This document shows, one piece after another, positions 15,927 through 23,899 of a stretch of 64,000 nt of DNA. How positions within the stretch are numbered: the first letter of the stretch is position 1; every line of letters starts with the position of its first letter. Source of the DNA: Haloprofundus salinisoli (GTDB lineage: Archaea; Halobacteriota; Halobacteria; Halobacteriales; Haloferacaceae). Under the pieces are notes generated by a model. That model had not been told where the DNA came from. It worked only from the letters and a program-made list of their open reading frames with translations, and ran no database searches. Where the stretch lies: the NCBI RefSeq assembly GCF_020097815.1, contig NZ_CP083663.1, positions 620,001-684,000 of the forward strand. Direction: 5' to 3'. Made by a program: the position numbers and the translations under genes.

Positions 15927-18350
15927 CTACGACCCGTCGTCACCCGGCAGTTCGTCGTGGTCGACTTCGTAGATGGTCACCGTTTCGGTCTGATACGCCA
16001 CGGAGACGCCGGACACGTCGCCGACGGACGTCTCGCCGTATCGTTCTCGCTCCGCCGGCCCGACCCAGATGTAGCGCACGTCGTACTCGCGGAGCACGTC
16101 GACGAGCGCCGCGTCGTCGGTGAACGCGGCGTCGACCTGCTCGACGCGCTGGATGTAGGTGTCGAAGCCGCGGTAGCCGATCTCGTGACCCCACCCGGCG
16201 ACGGTCGGGATGCCGGTCAGCGCCGACGCCGGATTCGAGTTCCAGCTGTAGCGACCCGGCGGATACGGGTACGACCCCGACTCGGCGCTCGGGTACTGGT
16301 AGGTCCCCGGCGCGGACAACAGCGTCGGGCGACCCGGTTTCTCGTCGAGCCACGCGATAGCTTTCGCTTCCTCCGGGTGATAGGTCTCGGCGAACTGCGT
16401 CGCGTCCAGCGTCGGCTCGCCGGTCTCCTCGAAGTGGCTGTCGAGCGCGAGCGGCGCGTAGAAACTCGTCGAGACGACGAGACAGAGCGTGAGACCGAGC
16501 GCGAGCGTCCGCGCTGTCGCCGTCGTCGCCTCCGACGCCCGGACGAGCGACGAGCGGGCCGCGTTCGGGTCGGCGTCGGTTTCGGTGCCCCCGTCGGTCG
16601 CGGAGACGGCGCATCGGAGGCGCGTCGGAAGCGGGCGAGCCAGCAGGAGCGTCAACGCCGGGCCGAGCGCCGTCGCCCACAGCACCCACACCTGGATGTA
16701 CGTTTTGAACACGGTGTTCATCCGGAGCGGTCCCGCCTGCTCGTTGACGTAGATGAACTCGACGAGCAACACGAGTCCGGCCCCGGCGACGACGAGCACC
16801 GTCTCGAACCCGACGTCGCGGTCGAACGCGAGCGCGACCCAGCCGAAGACCAGCAGCGGTAGAATCAGCGCGACGGCTGCCATCCCCTGCCCGACGGCGA
16901 CGAGGGCCACGCCGACGACCGACGCGGCGAGCAGCCACGTATCCCCTTCGACCAACCGCGAGAGGAGGTAGGCGGCGAACCCGACGACGAACGCGCCGTG
17001 GACGAGCAACAGCGCCCCGAGTCCGCTCCTGTCGGCCGGCGCGAGGAGTGCGACCTCGCGGCCGGATGCGCCGGCGAGCAGGAACGGGGCACCGAGCGCC
17101 GCCCCGAGCACGCCCGCGGCGGCGACGAGGCCGACGGCGACGACGAGACGCCCGAACTGCGCCGACAGCAGGGAGTCGTCCTCGCTGTATCGAACCGCCG
17201 AGGCGACGCGGTCGGGAAGCAGCGTCTCGGGCCGCGCGGGGGCGAACACGACCGCGAGCGCCGCGACGCCGAACAGCGACGGAAAACTCCACGTGTCGAG
17301 GACGAGTTGGAGACCGCCGAGCGCCGGCAGCGCGACGAAAAGCAGGGTTCGGCGAAGCGGCCGCTCCGACTGGGGCGTCCGGAAATAGGCGAACGCGAGC
17401 GCCGCCCCGAGCAGCAGAAACGGCGTCCCCATCATGTGACCGTGTAAGTCGCCGTTGAGCCAGGCGAAGAACGGGAACTCGTTTATCGTCCCCTCGATGA
17501 CGCGGCTCGCGGTCCAGTAGCTGAACGAGTCGGTGCCCGCCAGCAGCTCGTCGGGCGAGTACTGCGTCGTCTCGGCGGCGATGAGTCCGGCCAGCGGACG
17601 CTGCAGCGACTCCGGCAGCACCGCCAACGCGACTCGACCCCCGGTGACGAGGTTGCTGGCGAGACCGACGAAGAACGCCGACAGCAGTCCGGCGGGCCGA
17701 CGTGCGCCGCCGCGAGCGGACGCGATAGACCCCGCGAGGTCGAACGCCGCGGTGACGAGCATCGCGTAGAACCCCGCGAGCGAGAGGTTGTACGCGAATC
17801 TCGCGGGCGTGTCGGTGAGCATCGCCAGAAGCACGGTCAGCAGGTGGCCGCCGTAGTAGTACTTGACGCCCTCGCCCGCGAACCAGAAGTCCTCCGGCGG
17901 GAGCGCGTCGGCGCGCAGAAGCGCCTTCAGCAGGCCGAAGTCGAGAAACTTCTCGCCGCCGCCGGCGTGGACCGCGGGGTCGACGGCTCGAACCGCCACC
18001 AGGAACGCGAACGCCGCGAGGAAGACGACCGCGGTGTCCGTGACTGCGCGTCTGTCGACGTCGAGACCGGACGCGAGAGCGAGACGGCGTTCTCGAAGCG
18101 CCGCGGGGTCGAACGCCGTCGCCGCCGACAGCAAGAGCAGGACGGCGACGGCGACGACGACGGTCCCGAAGCCGAACGAGAACTGCCCGACCCAGTGGGC
18201 GACGAGCGTCAAGACGAGAAGCGACAGCGGGAGCGCGAAGCCGGGTCCGCGGCCGGGAACGTATCGAAAGAGCCGCGCCGCGAGCGGGAGTCCGAGAACC
18301 GCGAGTACGGCGTAGAGGACGACCCAGACGGCGACGTACAGATACTCCAT
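15927..18350 (-). CDS. DUF2298 polytopic membrane protein (GT-C-like)
   Basis: An 807-residue protein with more than a dozen hydrophobic helices. The family-defining block GGEKFLDFGLLKALLRADAL, followed by PPEDFWFAGEGVKYYYGGHL, lies near residues 133-170. An extracytoplasmic globular tail follows the last helix (residues ~650-807; GRYSWNSNPASALTGIPTVAGWG, YDVRYIWVGPAERERYGE). The tail resembles membrane glycosyltransferases of the GT-C type, which use lipid-linked sugars. It faces the glycosyltransferase/GtrA pair across a divergent intergenic region, which supports a role in surface glycoconjugates, but that is inference. Confidence 0.88.
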   Translation of the reverse strand: MEYLYVAVWVVLYAVLAVLGLPLAARLFRYVPGRGPGFALPLSLLVLTLVAHWVGQFSFGFGTVVVAVAVLLLLSAATAFDPAALRERRLALASGLDVDRRAVTDTAVVFLAAFAFLVAVRAVDPAVHAGGGEKFLDFGLLKALLRADALPPEDFWFAGEGVKYYYGGHLLTVLLAMLTDTPARFAYNLSLAGFYAMLVTAAFDLAGSIASARGGARRPAGLLSAFFVGLASNLVTGGRVALAVLPESLQRPLAGLIAAETTQYSPDELLAGTDSFSYWTASRVIEGTINEFPFFAWLNGDLHGHMMGTPFLLLGAALAFAYFRTPQSERPLRRTLLFVALPALGGLQLVLDTWSFPSLFGVAALAVVFAPARPETLLPDRVASAVRYSEDDSLLSAQFGRLVVAVGLVAAAGVLGAALGAPFLLAGASGREVALLAPADRSGLGALLLVHGAFVVGFAAYLLSRLVEGDTWLLAASVVGVALVAVGQGMAAVALILPLLVFGWVALAFDRDVGFETVLVVAGAGLVLLVEFIYVNEQAGPLRMNTVFKTYIQVWVLWATALGPALTLLLARPLPTRLRCAVSATDGGTETDADPNAARSSLVRASEATTATARTLALGLTLCLVVSTSFYAPLALDSHFEETGEPTLDATQFAETYHPEEAKAIAWLDEKPGRPTLLSAPGTYQYPSAESGSYPYPPGRYSWNSNPASALTGIPTVAGWGHEIGYRGFDTYIQRVEQVDAAFTDDAALVDVLREYDVRYIWVGPAERERYGETSVGDVSGVSVAYQTETVTIYEVDHDELPGDDGS

Positions 18351-18593
18351 CTACCGGTGGAACGCGAGCGCGTCAATAAACCGTTTCTGGTTACCGGAGC
18401 AGACGCGTTCCGTCGCGCGGTGCCGACTCCCGGTCGGATGGTGCGGCCGGCATCTGGAACGTCGTCGTCTCGACCGTCGCCCCCGACTGTGGCGTCTCGA
18501 CCGCGGCGTCTCGACTGTCGCGTTTTGACCGCACTGGCGGCGGGTCGATTCCGAGTCAGATACTTTTTTATCGCTTGAAAGAAATCGCGGCCC
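18351..18593. promoter_or_regulatory. Divergent promoter region of DUF2298 and glycosyltransferase genes
   Basis: A 243 bp gap between divergent genes. On the plus strand CTTTTTTA at 18563-18570 sits about 24-31 bp before the ATG at 18594, consistent with a TATA box for a leaderless or near-leaderless glycosyltransferase mRNA. I see no further genes in the gap. Confidence 0.45.
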
Positions 18594-19379
18594 ATGCCAC
18601 GCTCCGTCGGTGTCGTCGTCCCCGCGTATCGGCCGGACGCCGACCAGCTCGCGAGCTATCTCGACGCGCTGACGGAGCGACTGGATCCGGAGGCGGTCCG
18701 CGTCGAACTCGACGCGCCGACGCCGGAGTTGGTCGACGAACTGTCGTCGCTCCCGGCGACGGTGAACGTGTCGCCGGTTCGCCGCGGGAAGGGGGCGGCG
18801 ATAACCGCCGGCTTCGAGGCGCTGTCGACGGACGTGTTCGCGTTCGTCGACGCCGACGGGAGCACACCGGCCGACTCGTTCTCTGACGTACTCGCGCCGG
18901 TGCTCGCGGACGAGGCGGACCTGGGCGTCGGGTCGCGGCGGCACCCCGACGCGACGGTGACCGCCCACCAGACGTTCGCTCGCCGCCGCCTCGGGGACGG
19001 CTTCGCGTGTCTCGCAAAACGCCTGCTCGACACGGAACTGTACGACTACCAGTGCGGCGCGAAGGCGATGACCGCCGACGCGTGGGTCGACGTTCGCGAC
19101 CACCTCTACGAACCGGGCTTCGCCTGGGACGTCGAACTCGTCGCCGTCGCCGCCGCGTTGGACCACGCGCTCGTTGAGGTGCCCGTCGAGTGGGAGGACA
19201 GGCCGGGGTCGACCGTCTCGCCGGTCCGGACGACTCTCGATCTCGGGCGGAGTCTGCTGTCGGCGCGCCATCGCGCGAAACTCATCCGCGAAGACCGACT
19301 GCACGCGATGTTCGACGCCCGCCGGTCGACGACGCCGTCGCTCGTCGAGCGTCTCGGACCCGACCCGATAGAGGACTGA
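18594..19379 (+). CDS. Family 2 glycosyltransferase, dolichol-phosphate-sugar synthase type
   Basis: A 261-residue GT-A enzyme starting MPRSVGVVVPAYRPDADQLA. The nucleotide-sugar region RRGKGAAITAGFEAL, the acidic DADGSTP motif (~82-88, DxD role), and DYQCGAKAM with FAWDVELVAVAAAL (acceptor-side EL motif) match the dolichyl-phosphate glucosyl/mannosyl synthase group. No transmembrane helices follow the catalytic domain, unlike Haloferax AglD. The product is likely a dolichol-phosphate-linked sugar. The GtrA gene begins 2 bp downstream, a common pairing for lipid-linked sugar handling. Confidence 0.87.
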   Translation: MPRSVGVVVPAYRPDADQLASYLDALTERLDPEAVRVELDAPTPELVDELSSLPATVNVSPVRRGKGAAITAGFEALSTDVFAFVDADGSTPADSFSDVLAPVLADEADLGVGSRRHPDATVTAHQTFARRRLGDGFACLAKRLLDTELYDYQCGAKAMTADAWVDVRDHLYEPGFAWDVELVAVAAALDHALVEVPVEWEDRPGSTVSPVRTTLDLGRSLLSARHRAKLIREDRLHAMFDARRSTTPSLVERLGPDPIED

Positions 19380-19381
19380 GA

Positions 19382-19828
19382 ATGAGCCGCGTAGCGACGG
19401 AACTGCTGTCGGGCAAGCGATTCGGACAGTTCGTCTCCGTCGGCGCGCTCGGTGCCGTCTTCGATTTGACCGTCAGCACCGTGTTGACCCTCTGGTTCGG
19501 CGTACTGGCGGAGGTGGCGAAACTGGCCGGCGCGGAGGTTGCCATCGTGGTCATGTTTCTGGTCAACGACCGCTGGACGTTCGCCGACGAAGGGGCGTCG
19601 GGAGCGTTTCCGGCGGTTCGACGGCTGTTGAAGTCGAATCTCGTCCGCAGCGGCGGACTCGCGCTCCAGTTCGTCATCGTCCGCGTGCTCAGACAGCAGG
19701 ACGTGACCGTGGTCGTCGCCGGATTCGACCTCTGGCAGGTGATACCGCTGCCCATCGCCATCCTCGCGTCGATGCTGGTCAACTACGTGGCGGAGAGTCT
19801 GCTCACGTGGCGCGTCACGAGTACGTGA
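19382..19828 (+). CDS. GtrA family membrane protein
   Basis: A 148-residue protein with four hydrophobic helices. FGQFVSVGALGAVFDLTVSTVLTL is the usual GtrA first helix, VAIVVMFLVNDRWTFAD matches the conserved N-x-x-W-T-F motif (VNDRWTF), and LVNYVAESLLTWR matches the terminal helix. GtrA proteins are thought to flip or carry undecaprenol/dolichol-phosphate-linked glucose. The ATG lies 2 bp after the stop of the glycosyltransferase gene, so the two form an operon. Confidence 0.9.
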   Translation: MSRVATELLSGKRFGQFVSVGALGAVFDLTVSTVLTLWFGVLAEVAKLAGAEVAIVVMFLVNDRWTFADEGASGAFPAVRRLLKSNLVRSGGLALQFVIVRVLRQQDVTVVVAGFDLWQVIPLPIAILASMLVNYVAESLLTWRVTST

Positions 19829-19913
19829 ATCGCGATGAGAGATGCCACGGCGAAAACTGACATACGGCGTCGGAATCATAACCCTTAACCCGGGGCATCC
19901 TGTTGTCAGAAGT

Positions 19914-19988
19914 AGCGGGATGGGATAGCCAGGAGATTCCGCCGGGCTCATAACCCGGAGATCGGTAGTTCAAATCTACCTCCCGCTA
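19914..19988 (+). tRNA. Initiator tRNA-Met (CAU)
   Basis: A 75 nt cloverleaf. The acceptor AGCGGGA pairs with TCCCGCT, giving the A1:U72 pair typical of archaeal initiators; the discriminator is A. The D-stem is GGA/TCC around an AGCCAGGAGA-type loop. The anticodon stem CCGGG/CCCGG holds the three consecutive G:C pairs (29-31:39-41) that mark initiator tRNAs, with loop CTCATAA and anticodon CAT. The T-arm is GGTAG-TTCAAAT-CTACC. No intron is present and the CCA is not encoded. This distinguishes it from elongator Met and Ile2 (CAU). Confidence 0.96.
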
Positions 19989-19995
19989 TTCTCCT

Positions 19996-20049
19996 GACGA
20001 ATCGAACGCCGAGCGAGGAGGTTTATCTCCGAGCGTTGCTCGATTCGTC
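19996..20049 (+). repeat. Inverted repeat directly behind the initiator tRNA
   Basis: GACGAATCGA at 19996-20005 and TCGATTCGTC at 20040-20049 form a perfect 10 bp stem. It can extend by ACGC/GCGT with a 3 nt bulge, leaving a loop that contains GGTTTATC. It lies 7 bp after the tRNA 3' end. It could act as a processing or termination structure, or be residue of a mobile element; the sequence does not decide. Confidence 0.6.
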
Positions 20050-20108
20050 GTGAATAGCTTAGTGGTTGTTTGAACGAGAGGACGAGCGAACGATGTGAGC
20101 GAGTCCGC

Positions 20109-20152
20109 GTAGTTCAAATCTACCTTCCGCTGCTCTCCTGACGAATCGAACA
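20109..20152 (+). repeat. Degenerate direct copy of the initiator-tRNA 3' end (att-like)
   Basis: Bases 20109-20152 repeat 19965-20008, the T-arm plus acceptor strand and flank of the initiator tRNA, with about four mismatches. GTAGTTCAAATCTACC is identical, then TTCCGCTGCTCTCC versus TCCCGCTATTCTCC, then identical TGACGAATCGAAC. The 5' half of a tRNA is absent, so it is not a functional tRNA gene. A tRNA 3' end duplicated downstream is the usual footprint of a tyrosine-recombinase integration, but no integrase gene is visible. Upstream bases 20050-20108 contain a D-arm-like ATAGCTTAGTGG run and the common haloarchaeal GAGCGAACG...GTGAGCGAG motif. Confidence 0.55.
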
Positions 20153-20177
20153 CCATACGAAAAGACGGACAGAGGAG

Positions 20178-20333
20178 TCAGTGTCGCTCCGGCGGACCGC
20201 CGTCGCCCGAGAGAAAAATACTGTCCTGCGTCGAGTCGAAGTACACTTCGAGCGCGCGTAGCGTGCCTGCGTACGCCGCAGTCATGACGAATGTGAAGCC
20301 AATCAGGGCGGGGAGGAGGAGGTCGACCACCAT
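20178..20333 (-). CDS. Small single-pass membrane protein, unknown
   Basis: A 51-residue frame from ATG at 20333: MVVDLLLPALIGFTFVMTAAYAG followed by a short acidic tail with FDSTQDSIFLSGDGG. One strong transmembrane helix (residues ~2-26) predicts membrane insertion with a cytosolic or external tail. A longer form from a TTG at 20360 would add 9 residues. No family is recognised. It lies among accessory-looking genes downstream of the tRNA repeat, so it might not be expressed. Confidence 0.45.
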   Translation of the reverse strand: MVVDLLLPALIGFTFVMTAAYAGTLRALEVYFDSTQDSIFLSGDGGPPERH

Positions 20334-20457
20334 CGTCGGGTCGTCATTGTAGATTGTCAAAAACAGTTCGATGTACGGTGACGCTCCCGCTTGACGTAGT
20401 CCTGCGAACGACTCACAGATCCAGTCGAATCTGTTAGTGGCGCTGCTCTACTGGTCC

Positions 20458-20973
20458 TCAACCGAAGAACAAATCCGTACCCGGTGGTCGCTCCGCGTTC
20501 GCCGGGAGTTCGTCGAACCACCCCGCGTCGACGGCGCCACCTTCGTCGACGACCGGTATTCCTACATCTGCCCCGGGCGTCGCGCCAAAGACGACGAAGT
20601 TTCGAGTCGTCTCTCTGTTGCCGTCCTCGTGACGCGCCGTGTAGCGCCAGACGCCCTCGACGGCGTCCAGCGTGACGGCGAGTCCGGCTTGTTCCTCGAC
20701 CCACGCCCGGGCGACGTCGGCGTACTCTTCACCGGGCGCGACCGAGGGCGAGGGAATCTTCCACCGGCAACTCTCGGTTACCCGAAGCACCAGCACTGAA
20801 CCGTCACCGTTCGTGACGCCGATTGGTGCCATGTCGTCGAGGTCTGCGACGACGCCGAACGTGTCGTTGTCGACGCGGTCCGTTCGCTCGTGGAACGGAA
20901 CATCGGCGTGCTCGCGGAGGGATTCGAGGTCCGAGCACGACCCGAGGTCGGTGGGCGCTGTGGAGTCTCTCAT
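20458..20973 (-). CDS. Nudix-like domain protein with degenerate Nudix box
   Basis: A 171-residue protein. The fold layout fits the Nudix superfamily (GSVLVLRVTESCRWKIPSPSV, then the putative Nudix helix, then WFDELPAN). However the Nudix box reads GEEYADVARAWVEEQAGL where the catalytic REUxEE would be AWVEEQ, so the key Arg and at least one catalytic Glu are missing. It may be a catalytically inactive binding or regulatory protein, or a diverged hydrolase. It is divergent from the gene at 21091 with 117 bp between them. Confidence 0.65.
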   Translation of the reverse strand: MRDSTAPTDLGSCSDLESLREHADVPFHERTDRVDNDTFGVVADLDDMAPIGVTNGDGSVLVLRVTESCRWKIPSPSVAPGEEYADVARAWVEEQAGLAVTLDAVEGVWRYTARHEDGNRETTRNFVVFGATPGADVGIPVVDEGGAVDAGWFDELPANAERPPGTDLFFG

Positions 20974-21090
20974 CGGGGTAACTGGACGGACAGTGAACCG
21001 TCACCTGTATAATACCTGTGTCCGCGGGAACCAGCGACCACCTGAGTGGCCAAACGACCGATTGATACCGACGTCGAGCGCCGATGTCGT

Positions 21091-21906
21091 ATGCGACTCT
21101 CCGACATCGGTTACCGGCTTCCGAAACGGAACGACGCGGAACGTCGAGGTTACGATTCGCTGGCGACGTTGCTCGTCGCTGCAGGCGCAGAGCACGAGGA
21201 CCCACAACACCGACTCGCGGCGACGGAACCAGCCAATGCCTTGCCGACGACGACGCTCGACACGACGGACGCCGCACCGCACCTTCGATTCGACGGCATC
21301 GAGGTCGACGAACGGGTCGGCGAGTTCGCACTCGTCGGCGACGACGCTGCACCGTCGACGACCAGCACCCAACGGGAGACGGAAGGACCCGCCGACGAGT
21401 CGCCGACACTCTCGGCTGTCGCCGCTCGTCTCTCGGAACACGTCGCAGCGCTCGACCACAGCGGCGTCAACATCCCGGAATCGACGCTCTTGGCCACGCG
21501 GTGGAACAAACTAATCGACACCTTCGCGGCGGAATGTGCAGTGTACCGTTACCCGACCGGTGCGCCGTTTCCCTTCGTGATTCCGACGACCGACGCCGAG
21601 TTTCGGGACGATATCGAGCGGTTCACCGCCGAGCGGACGGCGCGGTTCGAGGTCGTCTACGACGAACAGGCGACGCGGCCTGCTCTCCAGTTCGCCTTTC
21701 GGAGCGACCTCACGCGGGCACGTGCGGAGTCACTGTTCCCGAGCGGGTTCACGATTCCCGGCCTCGAAGACGCGTTCCGGTGTGTGCCCGTCACCTCACC
21801 CTGGCCGGAGGTCGCCGTCCGCGTCGACGTCTACTACGACGATGTCGAAGACGACTGGGCGACCGGCGAGTGGCTGGTCGCCGAGGGTGGGCGAATCGAA
21901 CCGTAA
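21091..21906 (+). CDS. Unrecognised haloarchaeal protein
   Basis: A 271-residue soluble, acidic protein starting MRLSDIGYRLPKRNDAERRG. An N-terminal region (1-120) is low in secondary-structure signals and Thr/Pro-rich. The C-terminal part (~130-271) contains an alpha/beta pattern (LIDTFAAECAVYRYPTG, FVIPTTDAEFRDDIERF, WPEVAVRVDVYYDDVEDDW). No known motif or cysteine cluster is visible. I took the ATG at 21091, just after TATAATACC at ~21007 and 45 bases inside a longer frame. Codon use is slightly less GC-rich than its neighbours, and it follows the att-like repeat, which hints at accessory content. Confidence 0.65.
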   Translation: MRLSDIGYRLPKRNDAERRGYDSLATLLVAAGAEHEDPQHRLAATEPANALPTTTLDTTDAAPHLRFDGIEVDERVGEFALVGDDAAPSTTSTQRETEGPADESPTLSAVAARLSEHVAALDHSGVNIPESTLLATRWNKLIDTFAAECAVYRYPTGAPFPFVIPTTDAEFRDDIERFTAERTARFEVVYDEQATRPALQFAFRSDLTRARAESLFPSGFTIPGLEDAFRCVPVTSPWPEVAVRVDVYYDDVEDDWATGEWLVAEGGRIEP

Positions 21907-22326
21907 TCAGGTACCGGTGAAGTCGATTCGACTGCCCGACGAGAGGTCGTGTTCCCCGGAGGGGCCGAGGTGCTCGAAGTCGAGCGAGTCGTCGGCGAGG
22001 TACACCGCGTCGCCGCTGACTTCGACGTCGACGGTGTCGAGCGTCGCCCCCTCGCAGGGACCGAAGTCGCAGTAGCCGGTCTCCTGGCCGAACGTCGCGC
22101 CGTGTTTCTGACAGATGATGTCGCCGTTTCTGACGAGCGCACCCGAGCCCTTGTCGAGGCGCACGTCCGTCCAGTGCTGGCAGTAGTTCCGGAAGGCGAC
22201 GACGCTCCCGTCGTCGAGTTTCGTCAGAATCGCCTCGCCGAGGTCGAACCCGTCGCGGAACGTGAACAGCAGCGTCCCGTCCGTCGGGACCTCGGAGAGC
22301 CCCGTGATTCGGCGGTCGTCGTCCAT
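21907..22326 (-). CDS. Rieske [2Fe-2S] domain protein
   Basis: A 139-residue protein. The Rieske cluster ligands are in NYCQHWTDVRL (CxH) and DIICQKHGATFGQETG (CxxH), followed by the GYCDFGPCEGATLDTVDVEV region. It contains only the Rieske domain, so it resembles soluble ferredoxin-type Rieske proteins rather than cytochrome bc1 subunits (no N-terminal helix is seen). The electron partner is unknown. It converges with the preceding hypothetical gene, the two stops nearly touching. Confidence 0.9.
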   Translation of the reverse strand: MDDDRRITGLSEVPTDGTLLFTFRDGFDLGEAILTKLDDGSVVAFRNYCQHWTDVRLDKGSGALVRNGDIICQKHGATFGQETGYCDFGPCEGATLDTVDVEVSGDAVYLADDSLDFEHLGPSGEHDLSSGSRIDFTGT

Positions 22327-22395
22327 ACCGTCTCTCGTCGCGCCGCCTTTGAACGTCTTTCCGTCCGCAGTTCCCGCGCTCCGACTCGCGCGACT

Positions 22396-23310
22396 CTACG
22401 ACTCGTACAACTTCTCGACTTGCCGCTCGTACAGCTTCGAGAGCAGTCGCGTCACCGGCCCCGTCTCGACGCCGATGCCGTCGACGGTGCCGACGGGTCG
22501 AATCTCGCGGGTCGAACTCGTGATGAACACCTCGTCGGCCCCCCGGACGTCGTCGGGCGTGAAAACGTCCTCTCGAACCGGTATCCCTTCGGACTCGGCG
22601 AGTTCGAGGACGACGTCGCGGGTGACGCCCGCGAGCACCGGACCGTCGAGAGTCGGCGTGCAGAGGCGCTCGCCGTCGACGAAGAAGACGTTGCTCGTCG
22701 CGCCCTCGGCGACGTAGCCCTCGTCGTCGAGGATGAGCGCTTCGTCCGCGCCCGTGACGCGAAGTTCGAGGAGCGCCAGAATGCCGTTGAGGTAGTTGTG
22801 CGTCTTCGCTTTCGACGGGAGTGCGCGGGTCGATGGGCGGCGCGTCTTCACCGTCTGCAACGTCGCCGGTCCGTCCCACGATTTCTCGCCGCCGACGCCG
22901 CCGCGACCCAGCGGTGTGAGCGTGACGACGACGGTGGGGTCGACCTCCGGCGAAGGAGTGAGTTTCCCGGGTTGGACGCCGCGACTGATGGAGAGCTTCA
23001 CCGAGGCGTCGTCGAGCTCGTTCGCCGCCAGCGCCTCCTCGATTCGCGTTCGGAACGTCTCGTCGGAGAGGCCGTGGTGTAGTTGGAGAATCTCGCACGT
23101 CTCGGCGAGTCGGTCGGCGTGGGCATCCCACTCGAACAGGTGGCCGCCGTAGACGCGAAGCGTCTCGAAGGCGGCGTCGCCGTACATGAACCCCCTATCG
23201 CGGACGTTCACCGTCGCCTCCGACGCCGGTACGAGTTCGCCGTCCACGTGGTAGACGAGCTCTCTGCGGGCGCTCTCGTCGCCATCGTCGTGTGTCTCTC
23301 GCTCACTCAT
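22396..23310 (-). CDS. pabC: Class IV aminotransferase, aminodeoxychorismate lyase-like
   Basis: A 304-residue fold-type IV PLP enzyme. The PLP lysine lies in SKAKTHNYLNGILALLELR, and the phosphate/PLP region reads EGATSNVFFVDG and VLAGVTRDVVLELAESEGI. The family includes branched-chain aminotransferase, D-amino-acid aminotransferase and aminodeoxychorismate lyase. Context decides: it overlaps the 3' end of pabA by 8 bp in a pabB-pabA-pabC order, so 4-amino-4-deoxychorismate to p-aminobenzoate conversion is the likely role. Branched-chain transaminase activity remains possible. The ATG at 23310 is chosen over an upstream one that would overlap more of pabA. Confidence 0.82.
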   Translation of the reverse strand: MSERETHDDGDESARRELVYHVDGELVPASEATVNVRDRGFMYGDAAFETLRVYGGHLFEWDAHADRLAETCEILQLHHGLSDETFRTRIEEALAANELDDASVKLSISRGVQPGKLTPSPEVDPTVVVTLTPLGRGGVGGEKSWDGPATLQTVKTRRPSTRALPSKAKTHNYLNGILALLELRVTGADEALILDDEGYVAEGATSNVFFVDGERLCTPTLDGPVLAGVTRDVVLELAESEGIPVREDVFTPDDVRGADEVFITSSTREIRPVGTVDGIGVETGPVTRLLSKLYERQVEKLYES

Positions 23311-23899
23311 CGTCGACGTACCCCCGAAGGAAGTTCGCAACCATCTGTTTGCCGTGTTCGGTGAGGATGCTCTCGGGGTGGAACTGGACGCCGACGTGCG
23401 GACGCGTGCGGTGTCGCACGCCCATCACGACGCGCCGCTCGTCGTCGGTCCAGGCCGTCTCGACGAGTTCGCCCGGCAGGTCGTCGCGTTCGACCGCCAG
23501 CGAGTGGTAGCGACCGACCGTGAGCCGGTCGGGGAGTCCCGCGAAGAGACCGTCACCGTCGTGGACGATGGTCGAGGGCTTGCCGTGGACGACGTCCGGC
23601 GCGTGGCCGACCGGCGCGCCCGTAGCCGCGCAGAGCGCCTGGTGGCCGAGGCAGACGCCGAGCGTCGGGTAGTCGAGGTCGTGGAAGACGGCCATCGAGA
23701 CGCCGGCGTCTTCGGGCGTGCCGGGACCCGGCGAGACGACGATAGCGTCGGGGTCGAGCGCCCGAATCTCCTCGGCGGTGACGGCGTCGTTCCGGCGGAC
23801 GACGACGTCCGCGAGTTCCCCGACGTACTGGACGAGGTTGTAGACGAACGAGTCGTAGTTGTCGACGACGAGGACGGTGGGGCGACTCTCCGTGTTCAC
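23303..23899 (-). CDS. pabA: Glutamine amidotransferase subunit of aminodeoxychorismate/anthranilate synthase
   Basis: A 198-residue class I glutamine amidotransferase. The oxyanion/catalytic loop [17 protein letters not shown] contains the nucleophile Cys, and HPES near the C-terminus has the catalytic His and Glu. The N-terminal [18 protein letters not shown] is typical of TrpG/PabA. It supplies ammonia to the pabB product; the stop and start overlap with pabB by 4 bp (ATGA) and with pabC by 8 bp. The same subunit type can serve anthranilate synthase, so the name rests on neighbours. Confidence 0.9.
   Translation of the reverse strand: MNTESRPTVLVVDNYDSFVYNLVQYVGELADVVVRRNDAVTAEEIRALDPDAIVVSPGPGTPEDAGVSMAVFHDLDYPTLGVCLGHQALCAATGAPVGHAPDVVHGKPSTIVHDGDGLFAGLPDRLTVGRYHSLAVERDDLPGELVETAWTDDERRVVMGVRHRTRPHVGVQFHPESILTEHGKQMVANFLRGYVDDE

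Noticed and set aside
20050-20131. Possible second tRNA gene after the initiator tRNA
   Set aside because: Only the T-arm and acceptor strand match; no 5' acceptor strand can pair and no anticodon stem forms. Treated as a degenerate repeat.
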